Assembly: GCF_000003605.2 (NCBI RefSeq)
Contig: NW_003136331.1
Coordinates: forward strand, 164,437 to 185,879
Length of the DNA stretch: 21,443 nucleotides
Source: Saccoglossus kowalevskii
Taxonomy: Eukaryota > Hemichordata > Enteropneusta > Harrimaniidae
Reading direction: 5' to 3'
Of this stretch, positions 8,281 through 19,525 are shown piece after piece. The stretch's first letter is position 1; each line of letters opens with the position of its first letter. The notes beneath the pieces were generated by a model that was not told the origin of the DNA, searched no databases, and worked only from the letters and a program-made list of their open reading frames with translations. The translations under genes were made by a program, and so were the position numbers.

Positions 8281-10499
8281 AGTCATGATATGTAACCACA
8301 TACTGCCGGTCTTGAAGTATCTTGTTTCAAACAAAATCGGTCCAAACTAATTTCCTAATAGCATAAAGCGATGTAAATAAGTATTTACGATTTTCAGTGC
8401 ATACTATCATTTTTGCGTATTTATATGTTGAAGAGTATGGTGACATTTGCTTGAAGGACCGAAGCTCCCACGACGGCTGCAATATGAGACTCTTTCCTCA
8501 CAGCTTTTAATCAGAATATAGATTCGGCCCGGCATCCAAGGAGCACTAGTACGCATCGATGTATTTATCATGAAACACATTTGGCTAAATGTTAAGTTTC
8601 CGTGACGGACTCGTTAACTTGCAGTTTAATCGACGCAATATTGTGTCCTTAATCGTTATAACACAGCCGACACGATATAGTGGAGACAGCCATTCGGGGG
8701 AAACCTTGTACTTCGTTGTTTTTTGTTGTTGTTTTTTGTGTGTGTGTTTTTTTTAAGTGTGTATGTGTAAATGTATCTATCTATGTGTTACAATGGACGC
8801 AAAAGTCACAAATGCACACTTCATGTTAAAATAACTGTAGTGAAAACTGTAAAAAAAATATGTCTTGAAAACAAAACCTACAACATTCGTCGGTCTATTC
8901 TGTTTCCACGATAAAAGCGTGAGATCGAGTATTCACAAAACAGAAAGTGGATATTCCACCAGGGAGCGCAGATCACACATTATTTGTTGAAATTTAACTT
9001 TTTATTAACATCTATTATTTTGTACGTAATTATATAATCCGCGACAGAGGAAGAAAATGGCAACATACGGATCACCAGTGTACAAACGTGAGTGTGTTAT
9101 GGATCTAAAAAAATAAATGGATGTACATTTTGTATCCATACGGTGGCGTTACCACATAATAAAACTACGTACAGAGTACTTAGTCTACACTGTTCGTATG
9201 TTTCCCTTATCCAGATATGCGTATTGTTGTTAACTGCTACATCGTCACGCTTTCTAAAGCAAATAATTAAAAATCTAGCTGGGTAATTAACACTTCGTAA
9301 TTAGTAACAATATAAACCAAACATCATTCAGTCCGATATTTTCACTCAACTCATATAGAAATAATACAATCAGAAAAGCGTGTTAAGCAGACCACAAATG
9401 AACACGGAAAATACGATACCAATATACCCTTAAAATAAAGGATTCTTTCAATTAGACGGTGCCTTTTTCACTTTCTCGTAATTGTTATCTTTGTTTTATG
9501 TCGCCGACCCCCGACTCTCCTCGTTCCAACTAGGTCATTGGAGGTCAATGTATTGCCTTTCGTAAATTGTCTCTGAAAAATCCAATTTTGGTCAAAATAT
9601 AATCGGAATAAGATTTCATTTTTCGGGCCGATTTAACGTAGCTAACTGCATTAGTTGTCGATTTAATGAAAGAAATGAAATGAAATTCGTTGCTTTGCTT
9701 AGGTATAATATTGTCTATTTCTCTATGGTTTACATCGCGTGTGTGATTTCACTTGGTTGAGATTTGTTTTTATTGTCTTAAAAAGACTTACCTAATAAAA
9801 CTGAGATATTCAGTTAACATTAGTTTATATCTGCGCTCTAACTCACCACGAAAAGACTAAACAAAAAACAACAGTTAGAGACTAGATTGTGTGTTTTTTT
9901 CAAGAAAATGGAAACTATTTTTCGCGAAAAATCTTTAACGTTCGAAATTGAGAATATTTTTTTTTTTTTTGTATTCGTGGAAATGATTGACAGAGAATCC
10001 CCACGTGACTTCAGCGCTACGCCTCTTTTCTTCCCTCCCTTAGTAATATTCTCAAAGAAAAGAGAAAGAAAGTCGGGAACAACGTTTTGCTAAGGATAGT
10101 CGTCAGAACAAAGCACTGGTAACTGTTAGCGTATGTAATCAACGAGAGCGTTACAGACAAGAGTGTAAGGTGGTAGGGGAGGTGTGACAGTACGGGGTCT
10201 TCCCGATATGATAAGCAGTGCTTATGCGACACAAGTCAATAGGCGGTATACTTCAAAAGCTCGGCTGCTTTGCAGGCATTGGTCCCTAGCTGTAGACGTC
10301 TTTATATACATATATTAGAGTGAAAACATAAATAATACCTCCCTATATGACGAGGCGAAAACCAGGGGCAAGCTGTGGAAACGTTCTCCTCTCTACTACT
10401 ACTTCAGCCTAGCCACTTTCTCTCTGGCAGTCACACTCTCAGCTGTTTTGTTTTTGTTTTTTTGTACCAGGCGATTTTTTTTTTCAATTTTTGTATAGC
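8281..10499. other. Long non-coding spacer
   Basis: No gene is recognisable. The stretch contains the GT/T-rich tract listed at 8716-8770, poly-T runs near 9957-9970 and 10470-10482, and several AT-rich blocks. Frames at 9092-9286, 9887-10093 and 10017-10232 have low-complexity or unremarkable translations. Confidence 0.5.
8716..8770. repeat. GT/T-rich low-complexity tract
   Basis: Interrupted TTGTTGTT, GTGTGTGTG and poly-T stretches are followed by GTGTATGTGTAAATG. This is ordinary simple-sequence DNA with no wider structure visible. Confidence 0.75.
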
Positions 10500-10612
10500 C
10501 CTCACGGTGTCGCGAGTTCCGTCCCACAATTCACCGCGCTGATTATCGAACTTAGACCATCCGCCGCTGGCTGCAATTCCACGGAATTATGATATCCACA
10601 AGTTTACACGAG
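10500..10612 (+). other. Candidate first exon with start codon and splice donor
   Basis: A locally less AT-rich stretch with several CpGs (for example TGTCGCGAG near 10510 and CCGCCGCTGG at 10561) follows a long T-rich tract. It contains an ATG at 10589 with A at -3, then eight codons (starting MISTSLHE) ending at GAG, directly followed by GTACGA, a reasonable donor. The phase is 0. No matching downstream coding exon could be identified, so this may be chance. Confidence 0.15.
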
Positions 10613-12085
10613 GTACGAACTTCTTCTATTTTTTCTCGTGGTATTGTCTCTTTGAAATGTGTTTATTTCTTGTTTTTACTTGGCGGGACTTGATTGTGCA
10701 CGCTGTGGTCCATTGATTCTACGAAGAAAGACTCTATGCCTGGGTTGGATACATTTCGGCAGCCGCTATTGTGTTCTGCAGAAATACAAGGGAACACAAG
10801 CTCCATTTCAACAAAAATACAAAGAAGAACATGGTAGAATGTGTGTGGACAGAGAGACCATTTCATGGGTCATTAATAGGGAGATGATTTCAATGTCTTT
10901 ATGTGTGTGTGTATTTCCATTTTATTGTATTGTCCATTTCGCACTCTCCTCCCCATCCCCTCCCCTTCCGATGTCCTTTTATACACCCTTAATTGGAGGC
11001 TGCTTGTATTTAAATGGCAAATTAGTCGTAGATAACTTCTGACTGTCGTTGTAAAAAAGATTGGCGCAAGATAGATTAGTCTGTTTGATATCGCCGGGTG
11101 GAATGTTCAATGATGCTCTAGGTGCGTGTGGAAGACCCTACGTTTGATTTTATGAAGCTATGACGAATTTAAAAATATATATTGTGAATTATTGAGTGTA
11201 GTAGTAGTATCATTATATTGTATTTATTGCATAAAAGGTGGGGTGCGATTTGTGATTGTTAGCAGGGTCTTCTACTGCAATGATTGGAATAAATCCCTTT
11301 TCAATGTTAGTTTTGTTACTGACTTATTTAGTATTTTAGTACTACCTGCGTGGCATGGTAGTTGCTTGAAATGTACAAATTGTTGTTGTGTTTGTTTTTT
11401 CGTTCGAAATATTAGTTTTTTTTACTGTGCAGTGTTATTTTGGGTTGTTCAATTTAGCCTGGTAATATACGTACCTTGTAATGAACTATGTTTGTCAATT
11501 TTAGGATGTTGATTTCTTTGATGATGTTTCCATCGTGACCCTGAAATGGGAATTTATATAACATGTTACTTTGGCGGCTGTTACTCCTAAAAACACTGTT
11601 TAATTTTTGTATAAGACTGCTACAATTATCGATGCGCCTCTTTTGTTTTTGTGGTGATGGTCATTGCTAATTAGTTTGTGGTGGGTGTCAGTTATGATAG
11701 AGGATAGTTATAACACACCTACTATGATACACCCATTACCAATATGGTTTCCTTTCTTTTGTGTGGGTTTGTTCGCCGTAGCGTCGACCCCCACAGCATG
11801 GACGTGATTGAGCCATTCTCCCCAAAACAACCCCGATTGGTCTTAAAATTACTCAACTTGCCTCGGGTTATGAAATCGTAGTTGAATCTCCCTAACTCGG
11901 CCAGTCGTGGATGCTGTCGTTTGTGGTCAGATGATGCCGTTGAAATCTAAAATGTTTTTTTTTTATCTCTTCTATCTACGCATCGATATGTGTAAGCGTT
12001 ATTGTAGTGGAACGTATTTAATTCGCATTATGTAAAAAGTGGGATATATAAATAAAACACTTTAATAAAAAAAATCAAAGACGAT
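10613..12085. other. Non-coding or intronic spacer with AATAAA motifs
   Basis: No gene is recognisable. Open stretches at 10659-11042 and 11192-11512 lack a credible ATG start or family similarity. Plus-strand AATAAA hexamers at 12051-12056 and 12064-12069 could mark a 3' end if any transcript crosses here. They sit next to a poly-A run and may be compositional. Confidence 0.45.
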
Positions 12086-12197
12086 GCTTTCTCTCTCTCT
12101 CTCTCTCTCTCTTCCTCGCTAACTCTCTATCCCTCCTCTCTTTCTGTCTCTTTCTCTCTCTCTCTCTCTCTCACTCTCCCTCGGTCTCTCTTTTTTT
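12086..12197. repeat. CT-rich microsatellite
   Basis: Two main perfect CT blocks (about 12088-12112 and 12150-12172) are separated and followed by imperfect CT/CCT sequence, ending in a short poly-T. The interrupted structure suggests an old compound microsatellite. The polypyrimidine bias makes the plus strand a possible triplex (H-DNA) former. Confidence 0.95.
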
Positions 12198-12743
12198 ACG
12201 TACAAATCAGTATAAATATGCTATGTTTTGTTTGATTTAAACTGGTCTTATTTTTCTGCTACAGAAAATTCTAAAACTACAATGTGTGTATGTTTCCTTT
12301 AAGCACAAACACACACAGTTTGTCCTAAATTCAAGCACATACGAAGTGTATGGGTGCTGACGTTGTGCGCGTCAGACCATGATCTATGCGTTACATGTTT
12401 TACATACCAAGTTCAATTAGACTCAAAAGTAACGTCATCGTAAAATATATTGAGTGAAATTGTAGAACGGCCAGCAATGTCGAGATTCTTGATACAGTTA
12501 GTGTACAGTGACAATCCCAGGTGTACACTATGCAATTGTCCGTGAGAAACCCACTACTGCAGGCGTAGAAATAACATGTTTTCTAACAAATATTTGAAGT
12601 GCACGGCAAACTAAACAAATTTATAAAAAATACAAGAAGCGGGGAGAATGTCGGCACTTGGTAGCGGACAATCACCGATGCGTCGATATAGTTCTTTGCA
12701 CCAGTCATCGATTGGGTCAATACCGGCATGTACGACCACTCAC
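12198..12743. other. Non-coding spacer, or intron of the 12771 candidate
   Basis: No recognised gene. If the minus-strand first exon at 12744-12771 is real, this stretch would be the start of its first intron. No convincing next exon was found. Confidence 0.4.
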
Positions 12744-12771
12744 CGGGAAGAATTTCCACCTTCGCCGCCAT
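12744..12771 (-). other. Candidate first coding exon (start codon to splice donor)
   Basis: On the minus strand the ATG at 12771-12769 lies in AATATGGCGGCGAAGG. This matches the YY1 motif AANATGGCGGC, which in animals often overlaps the start codon just downstream of a promoter. Nine full codons and one base (peptide start MAAKVEILP, then G or another residue depending on the next exon) run to 12744, followed by GTGAGT, a strong donor of phase 1. Upstream on the same strand are TATATA at 12936-12931 and one CCAAT-type motif (AATTGG in minus-strand reading) near 12813. An upstream ATG at about 12902 opens a 21-codon frame that would have to be bypassed. The remaining exons would lie at lower coordinates or outside the window. 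The protein is not recognised. Confidence 0.3.
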
Positions 12772-12774
12772 ATT
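12764..12774 (-). promoter_or_regulatory. YY1-like motif over a start codon
   Basis: The minus strand reads AATATGGCGGC, an exact match to AANATGGCGGC. This motif is known from TATA-less and bidirectional animal promoters, placed between the transcription start and the first codons. Here the ATG of the motif is also the start codon of the candidate exon. Confidence 0.35.
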
Positions 12775-12930
12775 GACGAGAGCTACAAAATACATTACGA
12801 TTTCACGCCAATTTGTCCCCAGTGAAAAAGTTTTAATCAAATGAAAATCATTTTAGCTGGCGCGTGTTTCTGTAAAGTTGTGTATGCTGTATCAGAAGCC
12901 ATGAATCTGCCCGAGCCTCGCGGGGAACCC

Positions 12931-12936
12931 TATATA
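12931..12936 (-). promoter_or_regulatory. Possible TATA box for the minus-strand candidate
   Basis: TATATA sits within the palindrome CTATATAG, so orientation cannot be read from the motif. It lies about 160 bases upstream of the candidate start codon at 12771 and is followed by a locally GC-rich CCCCGCGAGG on the minus strand. Confidence 0.18.
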
Positions 12937-12939
12937 GTG

Positions 12940-15900
12940 TAGAACACCGTAAATGGTTCACCATATAAAATGCCTGAGTCTGTTTTTCGATATTTTAAAA
13001 TTGGCATACTGGATAATCCGCAGACATAAACATTTTTCTTCTAGATTATTTAGAGCGTTTATAAAACCATCGATTTTGTAAATAATATGTTTCCACCTTA
13101 GCTATCATGATTGTTTTATTTTACTGTGATTCGCTACTATGTGTTGACCGACAAGACTAAAATAATTACAATTGCTTGTTTATTTTATTTTATTTTTTCT
13201 ATTGTCGATAAAATAAGATTTTCATGAAACAATTTCAAGTTGATGTTAAAACAGCGGTTCGTAATCAAAGTCTTCTCACTGGGTGTTGTAATTATCCGTA
13301 TAAAAGTATGTCTTTGACACCATCGTAGTGTAAACCGCGCCTGAGTCGCATTCGGCATTATGTCACTTCGGTTTGCTGTAAGCTGCGTGTACTAAATACT
13401 ACTAGAATTCTATTTGGCAGTACTATTTCTCTTTTCTGGTGGATTTTACCCCAGTCTATTCATGCTTCGACTCTCCTTTGTCTCTGTGCTTTTCTATTCG
13501 CTTTTTGTGTCGCCCATCCGACTGTAGCTAACAGCTCACTTATTATTCGCCAAATACCTACTTAATTTAGTCCTCACAATTAAGGAATTAGCCGTTACGT
13601 TTAGACCAACGGCATAGTACAATTCGATTCAGACCCGTCTTGGATGCTTACACTGTGAATCGTACCGCTATCGAGCCATCTTATCAACACAGTTTTCCTT
13701 ACATGCCAACATATTATAATCTCAGAACAACCACACATTCTAAACATCAATATTTTCGACAGTATATAAAAGGAATATCCTAATTTACTATTTCCTCTGA
13801 TCTGTTTCAACCACTGTGACCAAACGAGTATGTCCAGGCATAGTAACATTAGAGGAGGAACATTGTAAAAGATATTCCGACGACTCCACTCCTTGTTCTT
13901 AGTTGAACTCGTGCCGACTATCTTTCTCCGGTTATCCGACCTATCTACTTCGCCCGGACACTACCAAGTTTCTCCCATTGTCTTCCTGGGTCTTACTACC
14001 ACTTCACCTCCGTAGTAACATCGATATCGCTATACGTTTTATTGTTACAGTAGTTGGTTGGTTTCTCGCAGTCATCTTCTCTAGACCCCACGCATCCATG
14101 CCCTATCGCTTACACGGCTCTTTCGCATAATGTGTATGGTTTGCATCGTGTCTTCCCGGCCACATATTCTTTCCCATGGCAGTACATACAACGTTCAATC
14201 TGTGCCAGTAAACACACCCATATTTCGCACTCGTACTTTAAAAGAACAGGCTCTTCGGTCAGTCGATAAGTTTTTTTTTTTCCATTTTAACCGGAAGCCT
14301 GGATCGTACCGCCAAGGGTATAGTGTAGCAAAAAACATCTAGCGCTTTAGTGCATTTCTATGAGTTTTTTCTGTGTCTTGCGTTCTCCCTGCAGGCGGCA
14401 TTAGAAGCCCCTTTATTTTGACCGGGGTATTTTGAGAACAGCTTCCAGCAAACAGCGTGGCAGATTGGGCATCGCGTTCAAACGTCGGATTAAATCTTGG
14501 TGGGTATTCTGTTTTTCAATAGCGGCTGGATACTGTACACATTGTTATATCGCACTGCTCCAGTAAAGACAAGCCCGGCTCTATATTGTACATTCATGAC
14601 TACTATATATTGCAAAATTTGTTCCTTTCATATTTTACTAAATATGTGATTCCCTGTTGCTCCGCCCACTGTTATGACAGTTATGGCCACCTAGCGTGCG
14701 ATAACTGTGGAGGGTTAAATTTAGATGGACTTGCACCTCTGAAAAGAATCCTGAAAAAAAAGAATTGGCACTGGGTGTATACTATAAAGTTTGTTTCCAA
14801 ACACACTATATGTCCACACGCTTTGTTCTGTGTTCAATTGCATGTAAATATCAACCTTTAGCGGAGCCAGTTTGTTGTTGTATCTTTTTTTCGAAACTAG
14901 ACATTTTGGCGAGGGACAATAAATTAGCACAAAGATAGGCTCACAATGATTTCTGTCAACTCCACTGACAAAGTTCATTAGAAGCATACACCGAGGCGAC
15001 CTCATTTGCATGCGGCAATTTGTCTCAGCTTTGTCAGAGAGTTTGTTAAATTAGTGCTTTCTATGGGGATCCTTTGTGGAGCAATAACAGTCCTTTGTAT
15101 TCGATAGATGCAACCACACTGACAACTTTAGATTCATTAAAGCTAGATATGTGTATCCGCTAATTGGCGGGTCATTGACAGACTGTGCTTCAAAGATGAC
15201 ATGTATATCATCTCTGAAAATCTGTCCCAAGTTTGGATAGAACGGCAGTTTCCCACGACAGTAGTGCATCAATGAGTGTCAACGCAACGTGTGGGTACTG
15301 ATGTCTTCTTTGTTGTAAACACCTCTCATCTCGGAAGCTCAACAATAAATATATTAATTTGTGATTTCCATGAAATGAAGGATGAGCACACGAATCGGCA
15401 GTCAGATTTATCTGGCGTTCATCTCTGTATAAAAATAAAAACAAAAACATTCGCATTTTCGATATCCATATATGAGAAAAAATCAAGATCGCCCACTACC
15501 GCCTCCTCTGTCGGTGAAACATGCCTTCACACCCACCCAGCTATGTATCCACCAGCCGCTGTATGCTCGCACTAACCATGGTTAACAGTAACCTTTGTGA
15601 CGCACTCGACCTACCAGAGAAATTGTGTTCACGCCGATCCTATCCGATGTTTTCAGATTATGCAGCCTTCTGTCATATATTGCTGAATCGCTGCGTGATT
15701 TCTAACAACAATTGCAATCATTTTATTAAGAGTAGCAAAAAGAATTACATATTTCGTGACGGTTATGAAGTGAATAGCATGGACAAATTGATAATATAAC
15801 CACCCTCCGTTCAATCTTCCACCGCTATCTGAAAACGGCACAAAGATTCAGCGGAACCGCATATCCTTGATAGCAATTTTTTTATCAACGATTTTTAAAT

Positions 15901-17106
15901 AGATCCAAATCTTTTGAGAAATTGTAAAGCCATCGAGTCTACGTGGGCTACTGAAAGCTGTCTTTGAAAAAGACTACTATTCCCTTACTACCATCAGCAT
16001 CCATAGTCCATGCTATCGAGTCATTGGCTTTGTATGCTTTATCGTATTTGTTTTGATATATCATCTGTGCGTCCTCGTCATTTTGATATCTTAGCCTGGA
16101 AATCTACCCGTATAATATCGGGGTCAGAATGACGTCACATTGTCTTGGGTCTTATCTTTAACCTCAAGTTCATTTCTTTATGCTGAGTCTCAAGAGGGTC
16201 TTTCGAATATTGCGGAAATATTGTCGGAAACCTAAGTACGTGTACGTTTTTTTTTTTCAAGTTGCTACGCGATGAGCAGAGGAAATTGGCATCTTGTTCG
16301 AAGCACGAGCAGGTTCATGCAATGTCAATTATATTTCAGAGCGATTCTAAAGTTTTAGCAATTATCCTTCGAAAAAATAAACGTAAGAAACTCTGTTACA
16401 TTTTTTGTATTTTTTTAATTTTTCACGCTTTTTTGCAATCCACACCCATTGATTCCGACGTAAATGAAGATTGCTGTATTACCTTCATAATCAGCCGGCT
16501 TTTGTCGGCCGAATTTTAACCAGACGAAAAAATAAAAACGAATAGCCTCGGGTTTTTTGTCACAGTGTATGTATGAACTGGGCTGGAGCGTTGAAATTAA
16601 TCAAACGAGACCGCCTTTAGTAGCTTGCAATCATCGCTCAAAAATTAATTATGTCTTTACGTATAGACTTGGGACCGTGGACATGGCGCGTATTCACATG
16701 TATCGATAAGCAACCTAGCTCGCAGAACAGATTTCGAATGTTTGTTGTTTAATAGTATTACACACAAAAAATCTATAAAATCAACAAAGACTAGCCAATA
16801 TATATATATGAGATGGCCCAAAATGCTAGTTGCTACGGGTGACGCATTTCGATCACGCTTTAAACACCTTAAAGCGAGTGAGAAACTGTGAAAATAATGT
16901 ATATGTGTTTCCAATTTCGTTCACAAATATAGCCATATTTTAGAAATACTGGAACTAAATAAAGAAGCATGCACATATACGTGTACTAGTATATTGAAAT
17001 TGAATTACTTGTTAATATCACGGGAGTGTATTAAGGCGGAGCATAATATAGAGTACCGGTCCTTGATATGGAAATGCTATAAGAGCAGTTTACAGACGGA
17101 GTTTTC
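12940..17106. other. Long non-coding spacer
   Basis: No gene is recognisable on either strand. Many short frames exist (for example 13601-13849 minus, 14586-14861 plus, 15276-15575 plus, 15521-15799 plus, 16262-16519 plus). Their translations have no family similarity, and some start from non-ATG codons. A perfect CRE palindrome TGACGTCA lies at 16130-16137 without other promoter context. Poly-T/A runs occur near 14270 and 16248. Confidence 0.5.
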
Positions 17107-17301
17107 ATGGCGGAGACTTACAATCACCGATTGTTGTACGCCATCGTTTCAATGTATATCATAAAATCCGTTGACAGCGGAATAATTACCCATTTTTTTT
17201 CCAACAAAGCAAGTGTTCAGTTCGAGATGATGACAAAATTCTGGTCTGACGAATCGCCCACCCTGTACCGGCATATTCATGTGGTATTACATGACCTCTG
17301 A
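17107..17301 (+). CDS. Hypothetical 64-residue ORF (weak candidate)
   Basis: The frame starts at a true ATG in TTCATGGCGGAG, with G at +4 but T at -3, and stops at 17299-17301. TATAAG at 17078-17083 lies just upstream, too close for an ordinary 5' UTR. The peptide starts MAETYNHRLL and is of mixed composition, with no signal peptide, one weakly hydrophobic stretch (about residues 9-19) and a histidine-rich end. It resembles protein more than most frames here, but no family is recognised and a frame this short is expected by chance. Confidence 0.13.
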   Translation: MAETYNHRLLYAIVSMYIIKSVDSGIITHFFSNKASVQFEMMTKFWSDESPTLYRHIHVVLHDL

Positions 17302-18223
17302 CTTATTGGGCTGTTGTTGTCTAATCAATATGTACAAGGTATGTCAATTTGATAGTAAACCTGCCGCAACGTTGTGAAATAGACAATAAAGTCTGACATT
17401 TCCGGTACCAGGCAACCACGATGTCGATTTCTATGCAAATCTGTCCACGATTGAGCTAGGGGTCCTCCTGGGACTAAGGTGATGATGGGACAGCAATGAT
17501 TCGGTTCGTTAGGTGCCGCAGGTTGTCATTGCCTCAAGTCATAGTTCCGCTAATCATTTTATAAGCGAAACTACAGCCAGCTTCCGTATCATCGTTGGCT
17601 GGCGTGTTTACGTGAAAACCACCTAAATACAAGCCAAGTGTTCAGCCGATAACTCACTCACTATACGATTGGCTTCCGACATGAAAGTCTGTCAGGTTTG
17701 TTCAAGTTTATGTTGACTTAACAATTTAATTTATTGATAATCCATGAACTCAACTTGTAACAAGTGTGATGTGTTCGTTGTATAGAGCCTCGCTTTCACT
17801 TTATTGGTACGTTTTTCATAAAACCACTTTTATTGAGTTAAAACGTTTTTATTTCTATTTTGATTACTTGTCTCCATGCGTTCTAGACTCCTGAGGTTCA
17901 TTGACTAAGGTGTAATGTTGTAGGTGGTGACGGCGGTGTTGTTGTGTTCACTTTTCATGTAATCATGGCTCTGTAATGAATTCCCATGTGTGTAATTGCG
18001 TTATGAAATTAACTGATGTCATGTATTTCAGTGGTTATGTAGAACCTAAAGTCATGTATACATTCTGTTAACCGCAGGTATGATTACTTAATGTCATGAA
18101 ACCGAACTTTGTTGTTGTTTTGTGGTGAAGGTAGGCGGGTGTGGTGGGTCGTGACAATTTTGTTTTCAAGGGTTAAAAATAACGACGATTCAAATTGAAG
18201 TAATTATGCTTTACTATTCGCTC

Positions 18224-18252
18224 TTTGTTTGTTTGTTTGTTTGTTTGTTTGT
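18224..18252. repeat. GTTT microsatellite
   Basis: Seven uninterrupted GTTT units lie between CGCTC and GTGACATT. No wider repeat structure is visible. Confidence 0.95.
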
Positions 18253-19261
18253 GACATTTACCCATGCATACTCTTTGTTTTTACATCCACTACTGCCCGA
18301 GCCGACAAAATTGCCCCGGGCCGGCTGAGACATTTATCAAAGCCTCCTGGACCCCTACCGTCATCAGACTTAGGTGTTACGGTACGAATTTGGAATTGAA
18401 TATATTTGAAGAAAATCCAAAATTTACATAAGAAAATTAATAAGTGTTGATTCTTTTCTTGTAAACGCCACGGACAACGGCACACACGTGATGGATGTGA
18501 ATGTCGGTAATGTGAATGCAATAATTTGTAATCAAACTGCCGGTTTATTTATTTTTTACTTATTTTGTTAGTGTCGCCTCAAATAAATTTTCATTAATTT
18601 GCAAAAATATGCTGTTTCAAGACTCTAAGATATTGAATGATAAGTCACTTCCAATTTACATATGACTGCTTGTTTGGGTAAGTTATACCTGTGCCCTGTT
18701 GAAGTCATTTATTCGCCGATATGATTCACTAATTTAATAAATACTCTTCAAGCTACCAAGATGTTTTTTTTTATTCTGTTTTGTATAATCATTTAAACAA
18801 TCAATTTTCCGTGATTTTAATCGTAAAGTGCGCAAAACCCATTTTTCATTTTGTCAATGATTTTGATTGTGAGGATGTCAAAACTCTGCATCCGTTAAAA
18901 TGTCTCTTTATCTGACGTCGCGAGTATTGCATTAACATCATTTTTTACTATAGTACCGTCCATAACAATAGATCGGGGACACTAAGCGTGACATTTACAG
19001 CATTTTGAAATTTATACTGTCGATTTTTACTAAGCCATTAACGTCAAAATCGCAAAACTGAACACAGAGCTTACTGACTGTGCTTTATTATCGGGGTCAG
19101 CCCACTTCCAAAAGCATTTCAAACGGAACGTCGTGGATTTATTACTACACCTCGTCGGAATTCCCTGTTCCCTACTTGGCCTTTCATGTATATTACGGGG
19201 TTCAAACACCGGGTACTAATGGCAACACTTGGAATAACTGCTCATGTCTTATTTCTTCCGA

Positions 19262-19269
19262 TGACGTCA
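19262..19269. promoter_or_regulatory. Perfect CRE palindrome
   Basis: TGACGTCA lies within the longer palindrome ATGACGTCAT, the preferred site of CREB/ATF-type bZIP factors in animals. It is 224 bases upstream of the paired CCAAT boxes at 19493-19525. CREB/ATF and NF-Y sites often occur together in promoters, but no transcript can be assigned here. Confidence 0.25.
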
Positions 19270-19492
19270 TTAAATTAGTGTGTGTGGTATTTGGAATGAT
19301 ACGATTTGTAACTGCATCTAGCTCCTACATGTGCACTTGTGAAAAATCCATGGGGAACTTATTGTGGCGGTCATTTTTATTTATTAAAACCAATTTTATT
19401 CATTTCATGGCCTGGTGCATTAAGAAATATGAAGTAATGTTTCGATATCAAAACGCGAAATCTGATTAGCTACAAGGGCTGACCCGCTGTGT

Positions 19493-19525
19493 TGTGATTG
19501 GCTGGACGGACTGACCCCAATCACA
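19493..19525. promoter_or_regulatory. Inverted pair of CCAAT boxes
   Basis: TGTGATTGG (19493-19501) and CCAATCACA (19517-19525) are exact reverse complements with a 15-base spacer. Each arm is a good NF-Y (CCAAT) site including the favoured trailing CA, one on each strand. The surrounding 100 bases are GC-richer than the rest of the window. This looks like a promoter core, possibly bidirectional, but no convincing downstream exon is visible on either side. A 9-bp inverted repeat can also arise by chance in a window this size. Confidence 0.3.

Larger units (their letters stand above)
17302..19492. other. Non-coding spacer
   Basis: No gene is recognisable. The stretch contains an octamer ATGCAAAT at 17433-17440, a GTTT microsatellite (18224-18252), a short GC-rich island near 18296-18350 and a perfect CRE at 19262-19269. 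An open stretch at 19080-19469 starts at GTG and lacks a credible start, although it is 129 codons long. Confidence 0.45.

Noticed and set aside
10659..11042. 127-codon open stretch
   Set aside because: It begins at GTG, has no upstream in-frame ATG before a stop, and no domain is recognisable. It could contain an exon, but no convincing pair of splice sites bounds it.
14586..14861. Cysteine-containing frame with a CDNC motif resembling a zinc-binding knuckle
   Set aside because: It starts at TTG, the cysteine spacing fits no known zinc-binding family, and an opposite-strand frame overlaps it.
15004..17440. Two octamer motifs, ATTTGCAT at 15004 and ATGCAAAT at 17433
   Set aside because: Roughly one is expected by chance in a window of this size and composition. 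Neither has snRNA or histone promoter context.
19080..19469. 129-codon open stretch on the plus strand
   Set aside because: It begins at GTG, matches no recognised family and lacks acceptor and donor sites of good quality at its ends.
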